A DNA stretch of 64,000 bases from Benincasa hispida (Eukaryota; Streptophyta; Magnoliopsida; Cucurbitales; Cucurbitaceae): positions 1,153,965 through 1,217,964 of the forward strand of contig NC_052350.1 of the NCBI RefSeq assembly GCF_009727055.1, read 5' to 3'. Every line of letters starts with the position of its first letter. Position 1 is the first letter of the stretch. Position numbers and translations under genes: made by a program. The notes beneath the pieces were generated by a model, which had not been told where the DNA came from, did no database searches, and saw nothing but the letters and a program-made list of their open reading frames with translations. This document shows, piece by piece, positions 33,601 through 45,600 of this stretch.

Positions 33601-36600
33601 ATTTTGGTGTGTATCTTTCTCTTTTAGAATTGTAATTGGTTTATTTTAAAGGATTGTGGCTTTGGCATTTTAGATGGATAATGTGACGTGAATTTAAACC
33701 CTAAAAAGCCTTTTTACAGTATTGTTCCGTAGTTCTCAATTCTAATTAGTGTCATGTTGATAATTAGGCCTATCCAAGGAGAGCTCCAAATATTCCGCCC
33801 TCAAAGACAACTGCACAAGCAAATGATTGTAGAGTTACCACCACTTGGTTTGGTTTCTATCAAATACAGAAAGGAAGTAATCAAATTATTGACACCCTGA
33901 ACCTCTCACTTCCAAAATATTCATACAACTCTCAGGTGATATTTGAAAAATTAGGATATTCTTGACTCATTCTTTAATCAATTGGCCTCGGCATCAAGTT
34001 CTTCTTCTTCATTCTTTTTTTAAATAATAATAATAAAAAAAAACCTCCTATTTCTTCCTGCTTATTTTATTTTTCCTTGCTAAGCTAAGCAGGCAGTCTG
34101 GGTTCCAGTACCACAATCAATAAAAGAAGAGGTGAAAAGGAAAAACTTTGACTTTCGTGCAGGCTTGCATGCTGCTTCACATGCTCTTCTGAATGTAGTG
34201 CCATTGTAAGTCTTGCGTTGTAATGTGTTTAAGATCTTCTTTTAAAGGTTTCCCTTTTGGACCCTGTATTGCCGAACATGTAAATATAGCATGTTGTTGT
34301 AATGAGCGCCTGTAACTGTGGGGGTGGGGGTAACAAGCACCTCCCTCGACCATCTCCCTACATTCTCTAGGTGGGGCCCTACTAATACAAAATGTACCCA
34401 AGACAGAGAATCTGTTCTGAAACTGTAGAGAAGGGACAGCTCTGTAGATCAAGGTCCTAAGCTGCATGCACCATAGTAGGAATCACAGAAGAAGATATTT
34501 GGACAAAATCTATGGTATTTATCCTACCTAAAGTTACCAACCAAGCAAAAATTTGATTATCTTGGGGAGTTTAGTCTTCTAGCGCAGGGTAAAGATATAT
34601 ACTAGAAGCAGAAGGATGTGGATTAGACAATAAATGAGCAAACAGAGGTTTAGTGAATATGTATATTGTTGAATTTCGTAGATTTTTTTCCCTCAAGAGT
34701 CTAGCTTCCAGATTTTTCAGAAAGTTGAAAATTTTCTGTGAAAGCAAGTATTTAGGTAAGAAAATATTTTGGTTGACTGGAAGCGTTGAGTGCCAATGAA
34801 AGATCAAATATGTCTGCTGGTCAACTTAATTAGAGAGCTCAATACAGCTGAAAGGATGCAGAAAAGGAGCTCTTATATTCAACTGCTACGTTGGTGCACC
34901 TTGCCTTGGAGACCAGAGGAGACTATGAGACGTATAGTCTTCGAAAAACAAAGTCTCATGGAAAACCGAGCTATCATTCAGAACGAAATCTATTACTCTA
35001 ACTTTTGGCTTCCAGTAATGAACGAAAACTGAATTCCATGCTCGTGGGAATTAATTGCTTGGCGAAGAGCAACTTGGTCTAGCTGTTACGTGGACATGGT
35101 TTGTGTTGAAAATAGAGGGTTTTAGCCCTAAGGGCATTCTAGTAATTTAGCTTTGCCCCGGTCTGTATTAGGGTTTCCTACCAGTCTATTTATATCAGTA
35201 TCCTCTCTTCTATCATGTATGTGTTATTAGAAAATAATAAAAAGTCCTCTAGATCGTGGTTTTTTCTCCCTATTTTAGGGTTTTCCATGTACACGTTGTG
35301 TGCTCTTTTCTTCTTTTACTTTCATCATGGTATCAGAGCATCGTGATGAAACCCTAGCCGTCATCAATGAAAATCAATCAGGGGAGTCACAACCAGCGGG
35401 CGATGGTGGCGGCCCCGTCGTCAACATAGCCACTGCTGTGCAGACTACCATAGAACGGTATTTTCAGACAGCCTTTCACCTCCTCAAGCTAGCCGACCCT
35501 ACCAGAGCCGACCAGTTGAATGGAGCCCAGCCGGCAGTAGACCCGATTGGGATGAGCAACTTCCAGACAGCGTCGTTCCAATCGGGTGCCGTCGAACAGA
35601 CACAACTTGTGGTTTCCCCCAGTGTTGGAACCCAAAATTTAGAGATCCAGCCGGGATCAGTGTTGGGACTGGTCTTGTGGTGGAGTGCAGTACTCAAAGA
35701 TTGAGGAAACAGATCGGGTTTATGATTTCCTTGCTGGCTTGAACTCTAAATTTGATACAGTGCGTAGTCGAATATTGGGATAGCGACCAATACCCTCCTT
35801 CATGGAAGTCTGCTCTGAAGTTCGTCTCGAGAAAGACAGGTCAAGTGCTACGAATAACCTTCCTATTTCTTCCACAGATTCCGCTGCGTTTAAAGCAAAG
35901 TCATCTGGACTTGATGGTGACAAACAGAGTAGTAAACCTTCGGTTTGTGAACACTGCAAGAAGCCTTAGCATGCTAAAGATCAGTGTTGGAAGTTGCATG
36001 ATCCGAATAGTAGACGGCGTCGGTAATATGATAAGTCAAATTCTGGACGAGCTCTTGTGAGTAATTCAACAAATGGTAATTCTCAGCCTCAACCTCAGGC
36101 GAACAATTAGGATGAGTCTGGTGCTGTCGGTATCAGTGCTATTGCCCAGTCAGGTTCGATTCAGTCATTTGGTCTTATTAGTATAAGTGGTAAAAAAACC
36201 ATGGATTCTTGATTTGGGAGTTACGGATCACTTAACTGGCTCATTTGATCAATTTATTTTGTATCGTCTGAGTGCTAGCAATGAAAGAATTAGGATTGCA
36301 GATGGGTCTTTCGCTCCTGTTGCATGAAAGGGTCATCTCTCCCCGTTTGAGGGATTAACTTTACAAGATGTGTTACATGTCCTAAAAATATCTTACAACT
36401 TGTTGTCTATCAGTAAGATTACGAGAGATCTAGGTTGTCAAGTTGTTTTCTCACGTGATATTGTTTTATTTCAAGACCTGAGCTCGGGGACGACGATTGG
36501 CACTACCCGGCACAATAGGGGCTCTATTTCCTTAATGCTGATACTTCCTCTAGGAATAGTAATAGGGCTAGTTTTGTTTCTTCTTGTTTTTCTACATCTG

Positions 36601-39600
36601 AAAAAGATTACATGTTATGGCATTTTTGCCTTGGGCACCCTAGTTTTCAATATATGAAATATTTATTTCCTCATTTGTTTCATAATGCTCATGTCTCCTC
36701 TTTGACTTGTGATGTGTGTATTCGTGCTAAACAACATCGGGTCTTGTTTCAGTCTCAGTCTTACAAGCCATCTAAACCTTTCACTCTTATCCATAGTGAT
36801 GTTTGGAGTCCTTCACCCATCACCACCTCTACCGGCAAATGTTGGTTTGGAACCTTCATTGATGATCACACTCGACTTACTTGGGTTCTCTTCCTTACTG
36901 ATGAGTCAGAGGTATCATCGGTGTTCCAACAGTTCTATACCATTGTGGAAACTCAGTTTAACACCAAAATTGTCATCCATCCTGATAACAGGGGGAGTTC
37001 TTCAACAATACCTTTCGTGAATTTTTGGCATCTAAAGGGACTGTTCACCAAAGTTCTTGTGCGTATACTCTTCAACAAAATGGGATGGCTGAACGGAAAA
37101 ATCATCATCTAGTTGAGGTTGCTCGTTCCTTCATGTTGTCTACCTCCCTTCCGTCATATTTATGGGGGGATGTTGTCTTAACTGCAGCATATCTGATTAA
37201 TCACATGCCTTCACATGTTCTAAAATTTCATACTCCTCTTGAGTGTTTCAAAGAGCCGTACCAAACCACATGCTTTACTCTTGACGTCCCTCTCCGAGTG
37301 TTTGGTTGTGTTGTCTTTGTTCATACTCATGGTCCTAATCGCACCAAATTTACCCCTCATGCTCAGAAATATGTCTTTGTCAGATATCCTCATCATCAAC
37401 GTGGATATAAGTGTTAGCATCCATCATCACGAAAGTATTTCATTTCAATGGATGTTATTTTTCTCGAGGATCAGCCCTTCTTTCCCATTAGTCATCTTCA
37501 GAGGGAGAGTTCTAGTGAAGAGACTAATTGGTCCACATCTTCGATTTCATTATATTTACTCCCTGAACCTGAACCTATCCTGAGTGTTAACGACACTATC
37601 CTACCTACCAAACAAGTCCCGTGGATAATATACTACAGGAAGAATCTCAAGAAGGAAATAGTACCACCTGTTGTCTCTCCGGTTTCAGTCCATTAGTTGG
37701 ACCCAACTTCAGCTCAAGGTACTCATAATCTTGTCTCTAATGATATTGATGTTTGTGCTGAAAATGATATATGTAATGTGGGTGAGACCACATTACATAT
37801 ATGTTGTCTCTAATGACAATACTTCTGACTGTACCGACGATTGTACCAAGGAAACCATGTGCGAGGCTGATGCAATTGAGAGTGAGATTTGAGGAAACAA
37901 CTCCAAAAAGTGATAATGTTGCAGGTAAGGATGAGTGTGTGAAAGGAATATCAGAGGATGGAACTCTATAGCAGGAGACTGAATGTGATGTTCTTGATAA
38001 AGGGTTAAACAAAATAAAAAGTCATGATGCCTCATTTGATCTTCCCATTGCTTTGAGGAAAGGTATTAGATCTTGCACTAAGTACCCTATGCACAATTAT
38101 CTGTCTTACTGTAATTTGTCCCCTAAGTTCAAGGCTCTTACTACGAGTCTGGATACATTAACGATACCAAACAGTATACATGTGGCAATGGAGATTCCTG
38201 AGTGGAAAGTTGCGGTTATGGAGGAAATGAGAGCTCTTGAGAAAAACAATGCTTGGGATCGTGTTTCTCTTCCTAAAGGACATAAGACAGTTGGATGTAA
38301 GTGGGTGTTCACTATAAAGTATAAGTCTGATGGGACGCTTGACAGGTACAAGGCCAGGTTGGTTGCTAAAGGGTTTACTCAAACCTTTGGAATAGACTAC
38401 TCAGAGAATTTCTCTCCTGTAGCAAAGCTAATTACCATCCGTATTCTTCTTTTAGTAGCTGTGAATAAAGACTGGCCTCTCCATCAGCTCGATGTAAAAA
38501 ATTGCATTTCTTAATGGTGAATTAGAAGTGGAAGTCTACATGAGTCCTCTGCCGGGTTTCGAGGTTCAGTTTGATCACCAAGTGTGTAAATTAAGAAAGT
38601 TCCTGTATGGGTTGAAACAATCTTCAAGAGTTTGGTTTGACAGATTCACTATCTTTGTTAAGTCTCGAGGTCTTACTCAAGGGCACTCTGATCATACTTT
38701 GTTCATAAAGAGGTCAGTATCAGGGAAGATTGTTGTTCTTATTGTGTACATGGATGATATTGTTTTGTCAGGAGATGATGCCACCGAGATTATCTGGCTA
38801 AAAAGGAAAATGGCTGAGGAGTTCGAGATTAAAGATCTTGGGAAATTAAGGAATTTTCTAGGAATGGAAGTAGCACGGTCAAAAGAGGGGATTTCTGTTT
38901 CTTAACAGAAATATACACTTGATTTATTAAAAGAAACAGGTATGACCGGATGTAAGTCCGTTGATACTCCTGTAGAATCCAATGCTAAGCTTGGTGATTC
39001 TGTTAACAAAGTTCCAGTCAATGAAGAGAGATACTGACGTCTAATCGGGAAATTAATTTACCTATCTCATACTAGACCGGATATATCCTACGCTGTCAGG
39101 GTAGTTAGTCAATTCATACAAGCACCTTACGAAGAGCATATGAAGGCTGTGGAACGCATCATGAGATATTTAAAAACTACTCCTAGTAAGAGTTTGATGT
39201 TCAGAAAAACCGACAAACGATGCATTGAAGCTTATACCGACTTTGACTGGGCAGACTCTATTGTAGACAGAAAGTCAACATCTGGGTATTATACCTTTGT
39301 ATGGGGAAATCTCGTTACTTGGAGAAGTAAGAAACAAGGAGTGGTTGCTAGAAGTAATGTTGAAGCAGAATATGAGGCTATGAGTCTGGGAATATGTGAA
39401 GAAATTTGGTTGAAGAAAGTTCCATCGGATCTCCATCAAGTTAGTGATCTTCCGATGAAGCTCTATTGTGACAATAAAGCAGCAATAAGCATAGTGAATA
39501 ATCCGGTTCAACATGACAGGACAAAACACGTGGAAATCGATAGACACTTCATTAAAGAAAGACTGGATAGTGGCAGTGTCTGTATTTCGTACATTCTTTC

Positions 39601-42600
39601 TAGTCTGTATTTCGTACTTTCCTTCTAGTCAACAAGTTGTAGATATCCTCATAAAAGGGTTACTTAGGCAAAGCTTTGATTTTTGTATTTGCAAGTTGGG
39701 TCTGATTGATATCTATGTCCCAACTTGAAGGGGAGTGTTGAAATTAGAGGGTTTTAGTCATAAGGGCATTTTAGTGATTTAGCTTTGCCCTGGTCTGTAT
39801 TAGGGTTTCCGACCAATCTATTTATATCAGTGTCCTCTCTTGTATGTGTTATTAGAAAATAATAAAAGTTCTCTGTATTGTGGTTTTTTCTTCCTGTTCT
39901 AGGGTTTTCCACGTAAAGGTTGTGTACTCTTTTCTTCTTTTACTTTCATCCGTTTGTGTGGTTTGAGAGGAAAGCAAGAATCATACGGATGAATGCCATC
40001 AAAGCACTACTGTGGGATATGGTTTGGGAGAAAAAATAGTATATACAATGGTAAGGATAGTGATAGACCTCCCATATTTAGAAAGTATGATAGAAGAGCT
40101 AATAAGAAGATTGGGGAGAAGGATACAAATGTAAATGTGGGAGAGAATAAAATTAGTTAGAATTGGGGCCACCAAATAGGGATCAAATCTGTTAACAAAT
40201 TTTGTTAGTAGGGGGATGGCTGTTTGTTATAAAGATAGGAAGTAGAAGCAAAGGGGAGTATGAAAACTTTTTACTTAGAATTGAGCTTGTTAAGCTTGTA
40301 AGAGGGAGGAGGTCTCGGCTTCCTAGGCTACTTTGAGCCAAAATAGTGAATACATAATCGAGACTCTATCAATCTGGTATTAGAGACATTTGATTCGTGG
40401 GAAAGGGTATGGTGAAGAAGATGGAGGCAAGACTATCAGTTGTGGAAGAACAACTCACCTTACTACTAGTTGGAATGGAAAACAGAATGGATCAGAGGTT
40501 TAGGGAGATGCAACAGATTACTGAGAACATGATGACTGCCAAGATCGAATCCTTGGGGGAGACTATGGAACAGAAGATGATCCGAGCATTGGAAGTCTGG
40601 TCGAAGAAATCGGAAATAGCCAAGGAGAGGGAATCAGGATCATCGGAGAGGACAGTGACAGACAGAGGTAAACAACCGGCAAGGGAGGAAGGCAGCGAAA
40701 GAAGGGAAGTGCCATTGTTCGATATGAGATTGCGTAAGCTGGAAATACTAATATTCAAAGGGGAACCAGGGGAAAACCCGATGGGATGGTTTCATAGAGT
40801 CGAAAGGTATTTTGTTGTGAACCGATTATCGGAGAAGGACAAGATTGAAGCTGCGATTTTGTGTTCGGAAGGAGAAGCATTAGAGTGGCATCAGTGGGAA
40901 GAAGAGAGAATGCCGATGGATACCTGGGCCTAGTTTAAAGAGCAACTCCTACTACGTTTCCTACTAGTCAAAGAGGAAGATCGGAGAGCACAGTTTCTGA
41001 CCTTGAAGCAGGACGGCAGTGTGCGAGCATATCGGCGGCGATTCGAGCAACTTTCAAGGCGGTTAAGGACCTTTCAAACAAGACGTTAGAGAGTAAGTTT
41101 GTTAGTGGGCTGAAAGAAGACATACAAATTGAAATGAGAATGTTCAAATTAATTGGGCTAAAGGAAAAAATGAGGATGGCCCAAATAATAGAAGATACGG
41201 AGGAAGCCCGAAGAAAAAAATGGGGCAACCCAAACCCACCAAAGTCTACAGGCGCGTCTTCAAACTCGGGGCTTAATTCGACCATGGGTCAACCCGGCTC
41301 CAACTTAAGTCAGGACACACAGTCGGCCGCCCAGACAATCTCTCTCAACCCGACCCGCACGTCAGGTACATCTTCAAACTCTGTTACATTAAAAGTTATC
41401 GACGGAAAATCGTTCATGGCCGAAGCTTTCAAACAGCTGTCCGACAGTGAGATGCAAAATCGGAGGGATAAGGAACTTTGCTACCGATGTGAAGAGAAAT
41501 ATACACCGGGGCACCGTTGTAAAAGGTAGGAGTTGAGCATCTTGTTATATCACGATGAGGAAGAAGGAGCTGGAACAAATGAAACAGAGGAAGAATCAGG
41601 GGAGGCCGAAATGCCCATGACGACTACATTGGAATCGATGGTGGTGGAGACTAGCGAGCAAGAGGCGGCGGAGTTGTCCTTAAATTCTCTGGCAGGAATC
41701 GACTCACCCCGAACGATTAAAGTCAGGGGAGCTATAGGAGACAAGGACGTGATCATCCTCATCGACAGCGGTGCATCACACAACTTCATCGACAACGAAC
41801 TAGTGTCGACCCAGAAACTACCACAAACGCCAATGACAAGTTATGGGATAATGTTGGGGACAGGAGCATCAGTGAGAATGACGGGTATCTGCAAAGGGGT
41901 AATTCTTAATCTCCCTAACTTGACTGTTATCAATGACTTCTTCCCTTTGCCCCTGGGCAGCTCTGATGTGGTATTGGGAGTGCAATGGTTGATGACTTTG
42001 GGACGGGTCGAATGCGATTGGGGAACGTCAGAGATGGAATTTCAAGTTGGTGATTGGCGGGTACACTTGCAAGGAGACTGCAGCCTGATGAAAGCTCAAA
42101 TCTCGTTAAAGTCGATGATGAAATTGGTAAAAGGAGGGGGCCAGGGCATTCTACTCGAGCTGAACTCACTCTTGACTTCTGAAAAGGACGAAGGAGATCG
42201 ATCAAAAGTGGAACCATAACCTGAAATACAAGAGATTTTAAAAAAATACCAATCCGTTTTCTAGACAGTTGAGGGGCTACCTCCAGTGCGGCATCATGAA
42301 CATCACATTGAACTCAAGCCAGGGGCAGGACCAGTGAATGTCAGACCATATAGGTACCCACAAATCCAGAAGGACGAGATTGAGAAGTTGGTTGAAGAGA
42401 TGCTCACTGCCGGGATCATTCAACCCAGCGTAAGCCCTTTTTCAAGCCCTGTGTTATTAGTAAAGAAGAAGGATGGAAGCTGGCGGTTTTGTGTTGACTA
42501 TAGGGCATTGAACCAAGTCACGGTGCCAGACAATTTCCCTATCCCAATGGTTGAAGTACTCCTTGATGAATTGGCCGGTGCACGAGTCTTCTCCAAGATT

Positions 42601-45600
42601 GACTTGAAGTCTGGATACCATCAAATTCGGGTGGCCCCTTCAGACATACATAAAACAACATTCCGCACTCATGAAGGCCATTACGAGTTTCTAGTCATGC
42701 CATTCGGATTGAGAAATGTCCCATCTACATTTCAATCGGTAATGAATGACCTTTTGCACCCATACTTAAGAAAATTTGTGTTAGTATTCTTTGATGATAT
42801 CCTAATCTACAGCTCTTCTTTATGTGATCATGTGCAACATCTATCCTTGGTATCGCAAGCATTGTATGATAACCAATTTATGGCCAATCTTAAGAAGTGT
42901 ACGTTTGGGGCAAGGAAAATCGATTATTTGGGGCATATTATATCAGAAGAGGGAGTGGCAGCAGATCCATCGAAGGTGGAAGCTATGCTCCAATGGCCAA
43001 CCCCAACAACAGTTAAACAACTCAGGGAATTCCTTGGGTTAACAGGATACTACCGCAAATTTGTATCCCATTATGGTTCGCTTGCTTTCCCTTTAACACA
43101 ACAGCTCAAGAAGGACAAACTACAGTGGAACAAGGAAGCTCAGGAGGCCTTCGAGGTCTTGAAGCAGCGGATGGCCCAACTCCCTACCCTCAAGCTCCCT
43201 GATTTCAATCAAATATTCATAATAGAAACAGATGCATCCGGGGTAGGAGTTGGAGCAGTATTAATGCAAGAAGGAAGACCGGTAGCATACTTCAGCAAGG
43301 CCCTCCCACCTACGCATCGACTCAAGGCTGCTTACGAACGAGAGCTGATTGCTATAGTCATGGCTGTACAGAAATGGTGTCCTTACCTATTGGGAAGAAG
43401 ATTCATTATGCGGACAGATCAGAAAAGCCTCAAATTCTTATTAGAGCAGCGTATTATAGCAGGGGAATACTAGAAATGGGTAGCTAAATTAATAGGATAT
43501 GAGTTTGAAATCGAGTATAAGAAAGGGATGGAGAACTCTGCCGCAGATGCATTGTCTAGGCTACCTACCACGATGGAAATGACAATGATCAGCGTGATGC
43601 GTGCCCTCAATCAGGAGGTGTTCACTAGCCAAATTGAGTAGGATCCGGAACTAAGAGCAATCCGGGATAACATCCGAGCAAAGCAACCACATCCCCGAGG
43701 GTATGCACTTCAGGGAGAACTCCTACTATATCAGCAGTGTATTGTGCTTCCACCGCAGTCACCTACCATCCCATTACTCTTATAAGAATTCCACAACAAT
43801 CCAATTGGAGGGCACAATGGAGTAGTGAAAATGTATCAACAGTTAAAGGAGTTCTTTTGGACAGGGATGAAAGCAAGAGTGAAGGCATTTGTAGGGGATT
43901 GCTCTGTCTGTCAACAAGCCAAGTACTTGGCATTAGCCCCTGCTGGATTGCTACAACCCCTGCCAATACCCGAGCTCACCTGGCAAGATATCAGCATGGA
44001 TTTTGTAGAGGGGCTGCCAAAATCCGAAGGATACAACTCAATTCTCCAAAATCCGAAGGATACAACTCAGCCCTTGTGGTGGTTGATAGGCTATCCAAAT
44101 ATGCACACTTCATCGCTCTTCGCCACCTCTATACCGCAGCAACCGTGGCTACTTTGTTCATGAAGGAAGTTGTACGACTGCATGGAGTACCAAGAAGCAT
44201 TATATCTGACAGAGATAAAGTGTTCACTAGCCTGTTTTGGGAAGAATTATTTAAATTGATGGGAACGCAACTCAAGAGGAGCTCATCCTACCATCCACAA
44301 ACGGATGGACAAACAGAAGTGGTCAACCGAGGCTTAGAAGCATACCTTCGCTGCTTTACCATGGAAACTCCTTCACAATGGCACAAGTGGCTAGCATGGG
44401 CTGAATATAATTATAACACATCTTACCACACAGCCATCAAACGAACACCTTACGAAGTATTATACGGCAGACCAACACCCACACTCATTCATTATGCACA
44501 GGGGAATGCCATAGTAGGAGAAGTAGACGTGCTACTCAAAAACAGAGATGGGATGCTCAAGCAGTTGAAGAAAACGTTAGAAGCAACGCAACAAAGAACG
44601 AAGGCTCTAGCAGATTCGAAACGACGAGAAGTGAACTTTGAAGTCTCGGATTGGTTGTACATCAAGCTCAAGCCATACCGTCAAGGATCATTAGTGGTGC
44701 ACAAGCACCCAAAACTAGCACTGCACTACATTGGACCTTTTCAAATAATCCAAAAGGCCGGACCTGTGGCATATAAGCTTGACCTACCTCACAATGTCAG
44801 CATACATCCGGTAATACATGTTTCACAATTAAGGAAAGCCGAGGGGACCATATTACCACGATTCTCTTCACCAACGGTGGGGCTATTCGGAAAGCAGCTC
44901 AAACCAATGTCAGTTTTGGGAGTTCAAAAGATTGATTCAACTATATCATCACCTAATGACTTTGAAGTACTCATACAGTGGGAAGATTTACCAATAGAAG
45001 ATGCAACATGGGAAGGAGGAGCACAAATAGCCGAGCAATTCCCTGACTTTCACCTTGAGGACAAGGTGGTGCCTTGGGTGGAGGGTAATGATAGACCTCC
45101 CATATTTAGAAAGTATGAAAGAAGAGCTAATAAGAAGATTGGGAAGAAGGGTACAAATGTAAATGTGGGAGAGAATAAAATTAGTTAGAATTGGGGCCAC
45201 CAAAGAGGGATCAAATCTGTTAAATTCTGTTAGTAGGGGGGTAGCTGTTTGTTATAAAGATAGGAGGTAGAAGCAAGGGGGAGTATGAAAACTTTTTATT
45301 TAGAATTGAGCTTGTTAAGCTTGCAAGAGGGAGGAGGTCTCGGCTTCCTAGGCTACTTTGAGCCAAAATAGTGAATACATAATCGAGACTCTATCAGATA
45401 GCTATTGAGGAGAGATCTTTTGATTTGGCCAAATTCCCATGTTCTTCTTGGTGTTCACTTTCTTACTCTTTTCGCAACTTAATCTCTTCCATTAAAACAT
45501 GTTGGCTCACTGAGCATACCTCTAACTTGTCTCCTTAAAAGTTAGTTTCAAATGAACTTAAAACACACGAGTTGGAGCTTTGGATAGGCAAGTTTCTCAC

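Larger units (their letters stand above)
35104..39951 (+). mobile_element. Full-length Ty1/copia retrotransposon in helicase intron 23
   Basis: The 5' LTR is 35104-35327 and the 3' LTR 39736-39951; both begin TGTTGAAA and end TTTCATCA or TTTCATCC. A perfect 5-bp duplication GTTTG lies at 35099-35103 and 39952-39956. The primer-binding site TGGTATCAGAGC directly follows the 5' LTR (35328-35339), and the purine tract GAAGGGGAG precedes the 3' LTR. By eye the LTRs differ at about 20 or more of ~215 aligned sites, so this insertion is older than the neighbouring Gypsy. All coding domains are present but broken. Confidence 0.92.
40061..45396 (+). mobile_element. Full-length Ty3/Gypsy chromovirus in helicase intron 23
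   Basis: LTRs 40061-40371 (311 bp) and 45089-45396 (308 bp) begin TGATAGACCTCCC and end GAGACTCTATCA. They are flanked by the perfect duplication GATAG (40056-40060 and 45397-45401). By eye the LTRs differ at about a dozen sites, so it is fairly young. A primer site TGGTATTAGAGAC, a mutated version of TGGTATCAGAGC, starts at 40375. Domain order gag, protease, RT, RNase H, integrase, chromodomain is complete, and the coding region runs into the 3' LTR. Most of the damage is point stops. Confidence 0.93.

Noticed and set aside
37737..38035. Minus-strand frames in the Copia linker
   Set aside because: They lie opposite a Copia coding linker and show no family of their own.
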